This document shows, in pieces, positions 1 to 7,424 of a stretch of 23,998 nt of DNA. Position 1 is the stretch's first letter, and every line of letters begins with the position of its first letter. Source of the DNA: Lentisphaerota bacterium. GTDB taxonomy: Bacteria > Verrucomicrobiota > Kiritimatiellia > JAAZAB01. Location: assembly GCA_016182435.1 (NCBI GenBank), contig JACPGN010000089.1, positions 1 through 23,998 on the forward strand, written 5' to 3'. The notes below the pieces were generated by a model that did no database searches, was not told the DNA's origin, and was given only the letters and a program-made list of their open reading frames with translations. A program made the translations under genes and the position numbers.

Positions 1-29
1 GCTCACGCCCGCGGCTACATGAAACAGTC

Positions 30-44
30 GCCGCCTTTGGCGGC
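30..44 (-). terminator. Short GC hairpin just downstream of the nuclease gene (possible weak terminator)
   Basis: Perfect 6-bp inverted repeat (GCCGCC / GGCGGC, 3-nt loop) about 10 nt beyond the stop codon of the minus-strand nuclease gene. No strong T-run follows in the direction of transcription, so a rho-independent terminator is only a weak possibility. Confidence 0.25.
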
Positions 45-53
45 ATTGCCAAC

Positions 54-1004
54 TTAGGCTGACTCCAGTTCGCTTTGGCAGAGTTCGTAGAAGTTGCAGC
101 GCCGGCAGGTATCCATATCCGCGGACAATTCCCAGTCTTCCTTCGGCAGCGGCTGGTTCCGGTGAATGTCGCCGCCCACAAGGTATTCGGTCATGGAACC
201 GGCTGAGGCGCGGATAAGCTCGCGAGAGTGCTCCAGGTCCGGCGCGGTCAGGGTCGCATTCTGGGTGAGGCCCTGAGCAAGATATTCCAGATGCACCTGA
301 ATAAACTCGGGCGCGAAGCCGTGTTTCGTGTGGGCCCAGAGGCCGTAAATGCTCATCTGGTCGCTATGAGCCGGCTTTGCGCTGCCGGCCTTCCAGTCAT
401 GGATGTGCAGGAAGTTCTCCTGCCGGTAAACATAATCGGGAATGGCATACACCTTAATGGCCTCGAACAGTAACGATTCGGGATCGCCGCCCTCCACCTT
501 AGCGATCCGCACTTCCTGCTCTGGGCGAACGCACCCCAGGCGCGGCAGGACCTGAGCGAGGAAATTGGTCAGGCAGAGCTTGATCTGCGCGATCATGCGC
601 GCGGGCATCTCGGCCTCGGGCGTGTGGTGATGCGCCGGGTAGTAATGTTCGTGCAGACAGCAGTGCCTTTTGGGGTCAGCCTGCCACAACTTCTTTTTTG
701 AGTCTTGCCAGCATTGATTGAGGAAGGGCTTGGCGGCGGTTTCATAGGCCTCCTCGGCGGTGACGCTTTTGCCCGCCTGGGCCTGCCGCAGCGCCCACAT
801 GACGGCGCGTTCCACGGCATTGCCCTGGAGCGTGAAGCGGTTTTCCATCTTGCTCAAGCGATAGGCCGCGCGCGCCAGAGGCGGGGCATTGGCCTTCCAG
901 CCGCCCCACATGGCGTATTTGGCGAGGTAGCGGCGGCGGGGACAGGTCTCAAAATCATCCCGCGCGGAAATGGACCAGGAAAAGGTGTTGACCAGTTCGG
1001 CCAT
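54..1004 (-). CDS. PD-(D/E)XK superfamily nuclease with C-terminal Fe-S cysteine cluster (RecB/AddB/Cas4-like)
   Basis: A 316-aa single-domain nuclease. What is seen: an N-terminal FETCPRRRY motif with Cys21, and a C-terminal cluster Cys300-x2-Cys303-x5-Cys309. Together these give the four-cysteine layout of the 4Fe-4S staple in AddB, Cas4 and related RecB-family nucleases. The catalytic core shows Asp190 (IPDYV), Asp203-x-Lys205 (HDWKAG) and the QxxxY motif at Gln216/Tyr220. The usual early histidine is replaced in GNAVERAV. No helicase domain is fused and no cas genes lie nearby, so this is a solo enzyme, probably acting on DNA ends in repair or recombination; the substrate cannot be told. 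It is transcribed divergently from lpxI, with about 250 nt between the two starts. The N-terminal Met gives a natural family start. The fold call is firm; the biological role is open. Confidence 0.85.
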   Translation of the reverse strand: MAELVNTFSWSISARDDFETCPRRRYLAKYAMWGGWKANAPPLARAAYRLSKMENRFTLQGNAVERAVMWALRQAQAGKSVTAEEAYETAAKPFLNQCWQDSKKKLWQADPKRHCCLHEHYYPAHHHTPEAEMPARMIAQIKLCLTNFLAQVLPRLGCVRPEQEVRIAKVEGGDPESLLFEAIKVYAIPDYVYRQENFLHIHDWKAGSAKPAHSDQMSIYGLWAHTKHGFAPEFIQVHLEYLAQGLTQNATLTAPDLEHSRELIRASAGSMTEYLVGGDIHRNQPLPKEDWELSADMDTCRRCNFYELCQSELESA

Positions 1005-1253
1005 AATGGTTGACCAATTCGTTTTTCGCCAGCATAGCCTCAGTCGCCGTAGTTCTACAAGCCGAATTCAGGAAATTGGGAATGAGCACCGAGACGGCAA
1101 AACGCGGCGCGCGACTGGTCAAGAGTTGAGCTCTCAAGCCATGCGCAGAGCCGTGGCTTGAAAAACGGAAAACATTTTTCTTCTTCCCGGCAATGTTTGC
1201 GGGTATAAAAGATCAGGAATGGCGCCCGAAAGGCGCACTGTTAAGGGAATATC

Positions 1254-2126
1254 ATGAAGCAGGCGATCCCGGAAAAACTCGGCATCATTGCCGGGCGCGG
1301 GGCGTATCCGCGGCTTTTGGCAACCGGCGCAAAAAAACAGGGCGTGGCTCATGTAGTGGCCATTGCCTTTCGCGGAGAAACCGATGCGGCCATAGAAAAA
1401 GCCGCCGACCAGGTCGTGTGGCTGCACGTCGGCCAGTTGGAAGCCCTGCTGGAAGCTTTTAGTCGGCACGGCATTGCCCAGGCCATTATGGCCGGCCAGA
1501 TTGCGCCCACGAATCTCTTTCATGTGCGGCTGGACGCGCGCGCGCTCGCGCTCCTGGCGCGGCTCAAGGAACGCAACGCCCGAACAATTTTTAGCGCTAT
1601 CATAGAGGAACTTAAAGCCAGCGGGGTTGAGCTGCTGCCGGCGAACCGCTTTATGGAAGATGCCCTGCCGGCGCCGGGATTGCTCAGCCGCCGCGCGCCC
1701 ACTGAGCGGGAGTTGCAGGACATTGCCCTGGGGCTGCAGGCGGCCAAAGCCACCAGCGCCCTTGAAATCGGGCAGACCGTCGTGGTCAAGGAAGGCGCCA
1801 TCCTGGCGGTGGAAGCCTTTGAGGGCACGGATGAGACTCTTTCCCGCGCCGGCCGACTCGGCGGCGCCGGCGTCGTGGTCGTGAAAGTTGCCCGGCCGGA
1901 TCATGACCTGCGCTATGATATCCCCGTGGTGGGTTTAAGCACTCTGGCAACGCTGAAAAAAATCAAGGCCGCGGTGCAGGCCGTGGAAGCGCGCCGGACC
2001 ATCTTGCTGGAGAAGGAACTGCTCATTGCCGCGGCCGATCGGCAGGACCTGACGCTGATCGCAGTGGAGACGGATGAAATAAATTCCAAATTCCAAATTC
2101 CAAATACCAAGAGCGGTTCGAAATAG
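1254..2126 (+). CDS. lpxI: UDP-2,3-diacylglucosamine pyrophosphatase LpxI (DUF1009 family)
   Basis: A 290-aa cytoplasmic enzyme of lipid A synthesis. The LpxI family hydrolyses UDP-2,3-diacylglucosamine to lipid X and UMP, doing the job of LpxH in bacteria that lack it. Family landmarks are visible: N-terminal KLGIIAGRGAYPRLL, then IMAGQIAPTN in the middle, and in the C-terminal half EAFEGTDETLSRAGRLGG followed by VKVARPDHDLRYDIPVVGL and the RRTILLEKE segment. The start is supported by AAGGGA at 1243-1248, 5 nt before ATG. A weak TATAAA box lies at 1204-1209 without a convincing -35. The last ~14 codons (NSKFQIPNTK...) are not LpxI-like; they are read from an intergenic inverted repeat that has supplied the stop codon. 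Its product would feed LpxB, encoded at 8524, with the broken oxidoreductase gene directly downstream. Confidence 0.9.
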   Translation: MKQAIPEKLGIIAGRGAYPRLLATGAKKQGVAHVVAIAFRGETDAAIEKAADQVVWLHVGQLEALLEAFSRHGIAQAIMAGQIAPTNLFHVRLDARALALLARLKERNARTIFSAIIEELKASGVELLPANRFMEDALPAPGLLSRRAPTERELQDIALGLQAAKATSALEIGQTVVVKEGAILAVEAFEGTDETLSRAGRLGGAGVVVVKVARPDHDLRYDIPVVGLSTLATLKKIKAAVQAVEARRTILLEKELLIAAADRQDLTLIAVETDEINSKFQIPNTKSGSK

Positions 2127-2183
2127 AAATTTCTCTTTTTTGGATGTTGTTTGAATTTCCTTGGAATTTGGAATCTGGAATTT
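2088..2183. repeat. Inverted repeat of TTCCAAA words spanning the lpxI 3' end
   Basis: Left arm 2088-2111 and right arm 2160-2183 are reverse complements at 22 of 24 positions. Each is built from repeats of the word AAATTCC/GGAATTT. The left arm encodes the last residues of LpxI; the right arm sits 20 nt before the oxidoreductase ATG. The loop holds a short palindrome and a T-run (AGAAATTTCTCTTTTTT). It is one of several low-complexity inverted elements in this window. It could act as a transcript hairpin, but its AT-rich, tandem-word structure looks like a dispersed repeat rather than a classical terminator. Confidence 0.75.
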
Positions 2184-2202
2184 CGTTGGATGGGCTGATG
2201 CT

Positions 2203-3145
2203 ATGAGCGATCAAAGAGTCCGTGTCGGCGTAGTGGGGGTTGGCAGCCTGGGCCAGTGGCATGCCCGTATTTATTCGGAATTGCCCGCGGCCGAGCTGGT
2301 GGGAGTCTATGACATCAACCAGGCGCGCGCTGACGAAATCGCCGCACGCTACCGGACGCGAGCCGTCCGCGATATGGCCGAGCTGGCCGGGATGGTTGAA
2401 GCCGCCAGCATCGTCGTGCCGGCCGACAAGCATTACGCGGCGGCGTCAGAGTTTCTTGAGCGGGGCGTGCATCTACTGGTGGAAAAACCGATTGCCGCAA
2501 ACCGAGGCGATGGTGGAGGCGGCCCAGCGCAAAAACCTCATCTTGCAGGTGGGCCACGTCGAGCGTTTCAACCCGGTGCTTACATTTCTGGAAGGCATCC
2601 TGGTGCAGCCGCGGTTTATTGAGGCCCACCGGTTGCAGAGCTATCCGCGCGCGCGCGCCGGGCAAGCGCCGCGCGGGACCGAGGTCAGCGTGGTGCTGGA
2701 CCTCATGATTCACGATTTGGAAGTCATCCTGCACTTGGTGCGCTCGCGTGTGCGCGAGTTTCACGCCGTGGGCGTGGGCGTCTTAAGCGCCAGCGAGGAT
2801 ATTGCCAATGTGCGGCTTGAGTTTGAAAACGGCTGCGTGGCCAATGTGACCACCAGCCGGATCAGTCCGGAAAACCTGCGCAAAATCCGCGTCTTCCAGG
2901 CCGACGCCTATATTTCGCTGGATTACGAAAAGCAATCCGGTGAAATTTACCGCAAGACCCCCGCGGGCATCGAGCGCGCCAGGGTGCCGATCGAGAAGGG
3001 CGAGCCGCTGCGGCAGGAATTGGCGGCGTTTGTTGAATGCGTGCGCGCGCGCGGCGCGCCCTTAGTCAGCGGCGCGCAGGCCGCCGAGGCGCTGCAACTG
3101 GCCGCGGCCATCTGCCGCCAGATCCGGGGCCAGACGCTGACCTGA
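2203..3145 (+). pseudogene. Gfo/Idh/MocA-family NAD(P)-dependent oxidoreductase, frameshifted near 2500
   Basis: Two overlapping frames together encode one protein of about 310 aa. Frame one starts at ATG 2203 with the Rossmann motif VGVVGVGSLGQWHA and runs to HLLVEKPIAAN. Homology then jumps to another frame at about 2501 (TEAMVEAAQRKNLILQVGHVERFNP) and continues to the stop at 3143-3145. The EKP motif (residues ~96-98) is immediately before the break; the family's LTVAEAEAM-type linker is shortened, suggesting a small deletion rather than a single inserted base. The C-terminal half keeps the usual DLMIHDLEVI helix and the GCVANVTTSRIS region. A gene of this family between lpxI and lpxB is a familiar arrangement in PVC bacteria. 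A sequencing or assembly error is possible, otherwise the gene is inactive. The ATG at 2161 lies in the preceding repeat and is not a credible start. Confidence 0.8.
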
Positions 3146-3294
3146 TGGCGGAGAGTAAAAATTGCGCCGGGCAAGTGCAATTTTCAGGCATAGAAGATGA
3201 TTTGATGATTCGTTGATTCGTACAACGAAGAACCAAGAACGGAAAACTGGAAACAGGATTACCAATCAACCAATCATCTAATTAACGAATGATC
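3104..3294 (+). repeat. Long direct repeat, copy 1 (oxidoreductase 3' end plus intergenic region)
   Basis: Aligns without gaps to 8303-8493 (constant offset 5199) with 10 mismatches in 191 positions. Copy 1 contains the last 13 codons and stop of the oxidoreductase gene plus about 150 nt of intergenic DNA. The intergenic part contains an inverted repeat of GATTCGTTGATT-type words (arms 3204-3221 and 3261-3278, 16 of 18 pairing). The two copies bracket the four-gene glycosyl-glycerate cassette. Confidence 0.95.
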
Positions 3295-3318
3295 ATTGCC
3301 GGAGAGTTTCAGGCTGAC
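3289..3318 (+). pseudogene. Relic of the lpxB 5' end after repeat copy 1
   Basis: This stretch resembles the start of lpxB at 8542-8571. The first 14 nt (ATGATCATTGCCGG) are identical, followed by a substitution and two compensating single-base indels over the next 16 nt. It directly continues repeat copy 1, which suggests the ancestral order was oxidoreductase - spacer - lpxB before the cassette arrived. Only about ten codons remain and the reading frame is lost. Confidence 0.65.
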
Positions 3319-3340
3319 TTTTCAAACAAAGAAGAAAAAG

Positions 3341-3605
3341 TTTGTGTATCTTGTCATCCGGCTATAACATCTTATCGGTAAGCAAGGGTGTGACGGTCTA
3401 AGCCGTCATAGGTGGAGTGGATGGTCGGGCCGCCATTCAGTAAATTGGCCGCTGATTTTCAGGAGGCGGCTCGTGGAAGATCATCGCCGCACCTATCCGC
3501 CGGCGAGCGGAGGCCTTGAGCGTTTAATTTGGGCGTTTACCGGCCAGGCCGTTTTGCCGGACCTGGGCGATTTCAGCTTGAGAAAGCGCACATCGCGCTT
3601 TTCAA
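3341..3605 (+). ncRNA. Possible structured leader or small RNA upstream of the cassette
   Basis: The region between repeat copy 1 and the M20-like gene contains a promoter-like pair (TTGTGT near 3342 and TATAAC at 3363-3368, 15-bp spacing). A hairpin lies at about 3392-3407 (GACGG / CCGTC). A perfect 7-bp stem AAAGCGC/GCGCTTT at 3583-3601 is followed by a T-rich tail, as in an intrinsic terminator. I could not match it to any riboswitch, 6S, SRP, RNase P or tmRNA motif. It overlaps a small ORF (3473-3724), so either an attenuator-like leader or plain coding sequence is possible. Confidence 0.25.
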
Positions 3606-3724
3606 TTTTGGCTGGTCTTCATTTCCCGGCAGCCGCGCTGCTCATCCTTTCCCGGCGCCAAGACGACAGTTTCATCACGGGCACAACAGCATCAGGCCCG
3701 CCGGCCGCGTCGGTCCACTTGTGA
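3473..3724 (+). CDS. Hypothetical 83-aa leader ORF, possibly translationally coupled to the M20-like gene
   Basis: The ORF begins with GTG at 3473, 6 nt after an excellent ribosome-binding sequence (AGGAGG, 3461-3466). It ends with TGA at 3722-3724, two bases before the ATG of the M20-like gene. That gene has no ribosome-binding site of its own, so coupled translation would make sense. The protein is basic in its middle, with a hydrophobic patch (FPAAALLILS), and resembles no family I recognise. It could be a regulatory leader peptide or a chance ORF in high-GC DNA. A terminator-like hairpin (3583-3601) lies inside it. Confidence 0.35.
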   Translation: MEDHRRTYPPASGGLERLIWAFTGQAVLPDLGDFSLRKRTSRFSILAGLHFPAAALLILSRRQDDSFITGTTASGPPAASVHL

Positions 3725-3726
3725 AA

Positions 3727-4920
3727 ATGGAAAAAAACCCAAACAACATGCAAGCGGAAGTAAGCGATCTGAAAGCCCAATTAGAGCGCTACAAGTCGGC
3801 CGCGGAAAGTATGCGCGACACGCTTCTGGCCGATTTGATTCATTTCGTTGAACTTCCCGCGCCAACCTACGCGGAAGAACCACGGGTTCAGTTCCTGGTC
3901 AACCGCTTCGAGGAAAATCGGCTGAGCAATATCACGGTTGATGCGGCGGGAAACGGGACGGGCGTTATTGCGGGTAGTGAAGGCCGCCGCAATTTGCTGG
4001 TGATGACTAATGCCGATACGCTCGTGAAGGATCCCAAGGATCAAACGATCGAAGTGCGCGCGGAACGGCTGGTAGGACCGTTTGTGGGTGATAACAGCAT
4101 TGCCTTGGCGGCGCTGACGACCCTGCCGCTGCTGCTGGATAAATTGAATCTGCAGTTCAAGGCCAATCTCGTTTTACTGGCGGCAACCCGGTCATTGGGC
4201 CGGGGCAACCTGGAAGGGGTAAAGCATTTTCTGACAAATGCGGAGCGGGCCTTTGCGGCGGGGCTTTGCCTGGAAGGCGTTCAGTTGGGACGGCTGAATT
4301 ATCATTGTGTTGGCCTGTTGCGGGGAGATATTCATTGCCGGTTGCCGGAAAATTATAACTGGGCTCAATATGGGGCTACCGGCAGTATCATTCCCATGAG
4401 TGATGTTATTAATCGCATCAGCCAGATTGCCTTGCCGCATCGGCCTTTGACGACCATCATAATGGGCATGATCCAGGGCGGCATTGCCTGTAATAACATC
4501 GCGCGGGAAACGGTGCTTTCCTTTGAAGCGCGCAGTGAAACGCTGGATATCCTGAACCAGATCAAACAGCAGATCGCCGATATTATTACGGAAGTCGCTG
4601 CCCGCAGCGGCGTGAAGATCACGCTGGATATCATTGCCCAGCGCGAGCCGGGCGGCCTGGATATTGCCCACCCGTTAGTGCGCCAGGCCACCGGCGTCTT
4701 AACCGCCCTGGGACTGCAACCGCTGCTGTATTCCACCACTTCCCAGCTTGCGGCGCTGCGGGACGCCAAGATTCCCGGTTTGACGGTTGGCTTGACCCTC
4801 GGCGAACGCCGCTATGAGCTGGATGAGATTGACGAATCCGTGGCGATTGCTCATTTGGCAATTGGACTGGCGCAAGTGGTGGGAATTCTTCAGGCCATGG
4901 ATGAAGGGGGCGCGGCATGA
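3727..4920 (+). CDS. M20/M42-fold metallopeptidase homologue lacking the metal ligands (probable pseudoenzyme)
   Basis: A 397-aa cytoplasmic protein with the overall plan of M20 peptidases. A short predicted coiled coil (residues ~8-30) is followed by the catalytic-domain motifs, a lid/dimerisation domain (~220-300, with the MIQGGIACNNIA strand) and the C-terminal half of the catalytic domain. The residues expected to bind two zinc ions are largely gone. The GHxDxV motif reads MTNADTL (His replaced by Asn95, Asp97 kept). The Glu-Glu pair reads Thr154-Arg155. The TDA motif reads TTSQ, and the final HxxxE motif has no histidine. Asp122 (VGDNS) remains. The stop overlaps the gpgS start (ATGA at 4917-4920), so it is co-translated with a sugar-phosphate glycosyltransferase, hinting at a structural, binding or regulatory part in that pathway. 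Peptidase activity is unlikely; the true function is unknown. Confidence 0.75.
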   Translation: MEKNPNNMQAEVSDLKAQLERYKSAAESMRDTLLADLIHFVELPAPTYAEEPRVQFLVNRFEENRLSNITVDAAGNGTGVIAGSEGRRNLLVMTNADTLVKDPKDQTIEVRAERLVGPFVGDNSIALAALTTLPLLLDKLNLQFKANLVLLAATRSLGRGNLEGVKHFLTNAERAFAAGLCLEGVQLGRLNYHCVGLLRGDIHCRLPENYNWAQYGATGSIIPMSDVINRISQIALPHRPLTTIIMGMIQGGIACNNIARETVLSFEARSETLDILNQIKQQIADIITEVAARSGVKITLDIIAQREPGGLDIAHPLVRQATGVLTALGLQPLLYSTTSQLAALRDAKIPGLTVGLTLGERRYELDEIDESVAIAHLAIGLAQVVGILQAMDEGGAA

Positions 4921-5957
4921 AGGCGCCGCAGTGGTTTAAGCGGCTGGTAGGGCGCGCGCCGGCGCGGGCTGTGCGAAGATTGCCGGTGGCCGACTGGCTT
5001 TCCGGGCATACCTTTCATCATTCGCAGTTTGCCGACCTCAAAGCGCTCGTGCTGGAGAAGGAGCGCCAGCACTTAAGAATTTCGCTGTGCCTGCCGGCCT
5101 TGAATGAAGAAAAAACCATCGGCAAGGAAATTATTCTGCTCAAAGCCGAACTGATGACGCGCTATCCTTTGCTGGACGAGCTCTGCGTGATTGATTCCGG
5201 TTCCACCGATCAAACGCGGGAAATTGCCGCCGCTTATGGAGCAAAAGTATATCTGGCCCGTGAAATTCTGCCACAATACGGCGAAAAAAAAGGCAAGGGT
5301 GAAAATCTGTGGAAGGCTCTGTACCAGTTGCGCGGCGATATCATCATCTATATTGACGCCGATGTCAGCAATATCCGTCCCCATTTTGCCTACGGCCTGG
5401 TGGGACCTTTGATCCGCAACCCGGAGGTAAAATATGTGAAAGCCTTTTATGATCGGCCGCTGACGCTGTCCAAAGGAGTGCGCGTCTCGGGTGGCGGGCG
5501 GGTCACGGAAATACTCGTGCGGCCGCTTTTTTCCCTCTTTTTTCCCGAACTGACTGCCATTATTCAGCCGCTGTCCGGCGAGTATGCCGCCCGGCGCTGC
5601 GTATTGGAACAGCTGCCTTTTCCGATTGGTTATGGCGTGGAGACCGCTCATTTGCTCGATATTTATCAGCGCTGGGGCATGGCGGCCCTGGCTCAGACGG
5701 ATCTGGATCAGCGCATTCATCGCAATCAATCCACCCATGCGCTTGGTAAAATGGCTTTCGGTATCTTCCAGATTTTTTTCAGGCGCGCCCAGGCCTATGG
5801 CTGGGTGAACGCCTTGCCGGCCATGGAAACCGTCTTGCGCCAATTCCAGCAGCGCGAGGGCCATTACGAGCAGATCGAATCTCCTATTAGTGAGGAAGAG
5901 CGCCCGGCGATAATCACCATTCCGGAATACCAGCGGGCCTTCAAGCGCTATCCCTGA
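4917..5957 (+). CDS. gpgS: Glucosyl-3-phosphoglycerate synthase (GT81-type)
   Basis: A 346-aa GT-A fold retaining glycosyltransferase. The family joins glucose from a nucleotide-glucose to 3-phosphoglycerate, the first step toward glucosylglycerate solutes and some glycan primers. Hallmarks are visible: LCLPALNEEKTI (57-68), DSGSTDQT (93-100), KGKGENLWKAL (125-135), the metal-binding DAD (147-149), FYDRP, GGGRVTEILVRPL, and PLSGEYAARR with PFPIGYGVE near the C-terminal third. Length fits the family (about 320-350 aa). Start: the ATG overlaps the stop of the M20-like gene (ATGA), with a purine-rich AAGGGGG site a few bases upstream. The next gene starts 8 nt after its stop. The glycosyltransferase and HAD genes that follow suggest the phosphorylated product is extended and dephosphorylated. 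Confidence 0.9.
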   Translation: MKAPQWFKRLVGRAPARAVRRLPVADWLSGHTFHHSQFADLKALVLEKERQHLRISLCLPALNEEKTIGKEIILLKAELMTRYPLLDELCVIDSGSTDQTREIAAAYGAKVYLAREILPQYGEKKGKGENLWKALYQLRGDIIIYIDADVSNIRPHFAYGLVGPLIRNPEVKYVKAFYDRPLTLSKGVRVSGGGRVTEILVRPLFSLFFPELTAIIQPLSGEYAARRCVLEQLPFPIGYGVETAHLLDIYQRWGMAALAQTDLDQRIHRNQSTHALGKMAFGIFQIFFRRAQAYGWVNALPAMETVLRQFQQREGHYEQIESPISEEERPAIITIPEYQRAFKRYP

Positions 5958-5965
5958 GACTACCT

Positions 5966-7423
5966 ATGCGCGTAGCCGTTGTGCATTATCATCTGCGCCC
6001 CGGCGGCGTTACGCGCGTCATTCAGCACAGTGTCCGGGCCTTGCAAGCGCGTTCCGTGGATGTGGTGGTCTTGGCGGGCGCCGTGCCGGAAAGCCCCTGG
6101 CCTTGCCCGGTGGCCGTTGTCGAAGGATTGGATTATCGCGCCGAGGCATCCGTGACCGGCCGCGCGGCCAGGACTTTGGCCAAACTGCTGCAAACCTCCG
6201 CCGCCCGGGCTTTGGGGCGGGCGCCCGATCTCTGGCATATTCACAACCATGCCGTGGGGAAAAATCCTGTGCTCACGCTGGCCGTTCATTATCTGGCCGG
6301 TGAAGGAGCGCAGCTCTTGCTGCACGTTCATGATTTTGCCGAGGATGGCCGGCCGGAGCTCTATCACCGCTTGCTGCGCGCCGTGGCCGGGGGCGACCGG
6401 GAGAAATTAGGTTTAGTAGCCTATCCGCGCGCGCCCCAGGTGCATTATGCGGCGCTCAATCAACGGGATATCCGCACCCTGCGCTCCGCCGGCGCCGACC
6501 CCGCCGCTTTGCATTATCTGCCGAATCCGGTCATTGCGCCGGCCGAAGATGGTTCGAAAGCCGCGGTCCCCTGGGAGGGACAACACCGGTTTCTCTATCC
6601 CACGCGGGCGTTGCGCCGGAAAAATATTGGGGAAGTAATTCTATGGGCGCTGCTTGGCCAGGCGCGCGATGCCTTTGCCCTTACCCTGGCGCCGACCTCT
6701 GAATCAGACCGCATTGTCTACGGCGCTTGGAAAAGATATGCCCGGCGCTGGCGCCTGCCAATCCAGTTTGAAGTTGGGTTGACTTGCGGAGTGTCGTTGC
6801 GGGCCTGGATGGGCGCGGCCACGGCCGTTATGACCACCAGTGTGGCCGAAGGATTTGGCCTGGCTTTGTTGGAGCCCTGGCTGGCCGAGCGGCCGGTAGT
6901 TGGGCGCGACTTGCCGGATATTACCGGCGAGTTTCGCGCTAATGGCGTTTGTCTGAGCCGTTTATATGAAAGACTGGAAGTGCCCTTGAAATGGATTGGC
7001 GCGGATACGTTGCGTGCGGCGCTTGGCCGCGGCTTGCGCAAATCATACCGGGCCTACAGGCGTCCCCTGCCGGCCGACGCCGGCGAGCGCGCTTATGAAG
7101 CGGCCGTGCGGAAACATACCGTGGATTTTGGACGATTGGACGAAACCTTGCAGTTGGCGGTCATTGATACCCTGCGCCGTTTTCCCCGGCAACAGCGCCA
7201 TGTTCGTCCCGGTCAACTTTCCCCGGGAGCGAAAGACAATATCATCAGGCATAATGCCGATTTGATCAAGGCCGAGTGCAATCTGGCGCAATATGGCGAG
7301 CGCTTGCTGGCCGCTTATAATCAATTGCTGCGCTCAAGTCCCCGAGCGGCGTCGCAGATCTCGGCCGATATTCTGTTGGATAGTTTTCTAGCGCCGGAGC
7401 GTTTTTGCTTATTGCGCACTTAG
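5966..7423 (+). CDS. GT4-like GT-B glycosyltransferase with C-terminal extension
   Basis: A 485-aa protein. The N-terminal Rossmann half begins VAVVHYHLRPGGVTRVI, the GG-containing loop typical of GT4 enzymes. The nucleotide-sugar half contains FLYPTRALRRKNI and the E-x7-E signature Glu295-Glu303 (EGFGLALLE), which holds the donor in retaining GT-B enzymes. After about residue 370 there is an extra ~110-residue helical region not expected in a minimal GT4. It starts 8 nt downstream of gpgS. By position it may add a second sugar (for example mannose) to glucosyl-3-phosphoglycerate, as MggA does in mannosylglucosylglycerate synthesis; that role is an inference from neighbours only. Another possibility is an acceptor in an envelope glycan. 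The family call is good, the donor and acceptor are unknown. Confidence 0.8.
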   Translation: MRVAVVHYHLRPGGVTRVIQHSVRALQARSVDVVVLAGAVPESPWPCPVAVVEGLDYRAEASVTGRAARTLAKLLQTSAARALGRAPDLWHIHNHAVGKNPVLTLAVHYLAGEGAQLLLHVHDFAEDGRPELYHRLLRAVAGGDREKLGLVAYPRAPQVHYAALNQRDIRTLRSAGADPAALHYLPNPVIAPAEDGSKAAVPWEGQHRFLYPTRALRRKNIGEVILWALLGQARDAFALTLAPTSESDRIVYGAWKRYARRWRLPIQFEVGLTCGVSLRAWMGAATAVMTTSVAEGFGLALLEPWLAERPVVGRDLPDITGEFRANGVCLSRLYERLEVPLKWIGADTLRAALGRGLRKSYRAYRRPLPADAGERAYEAAVRKHTVDFGRLDETLQLAVIDTLRRFPRQQRHVRPGQLSPGAKDNIIRHNADLIKAECNLAQYGERLLAAYNQLLRSSPRAASQISADILLDSFLAPERFCLLRT

Positions 7424-7424
7424 C

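Noticed and set aside
1136..1162. CAAGCCA...TGGCTTG inverted repeat as a terminator
   Set aside because: It is followed by A-residues, not T, on the + strand, and lies upstream rather than downstream of the flanking divergent genes.
1134..1904. 256-codon open frame on the - strand overlapping lpxI
   Set aside because: The forward frame matches LpxI throughout; the reverse frame has no recognisable domain.
3529..3726. 66-residue N-terminal extension of the M20-like protein from TTG 3529
   Set aside because: The extension does not resemble the family, begins with TTG without a ribosome-binding site, and crosses the terminator-like hairpin.
4192..4769. Open frames on the - strand opposite the M20-like gene
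   Set aside because: Antisense frames of a GC-rich gene; the forward strand has motif-level family similarity and operon spacing.
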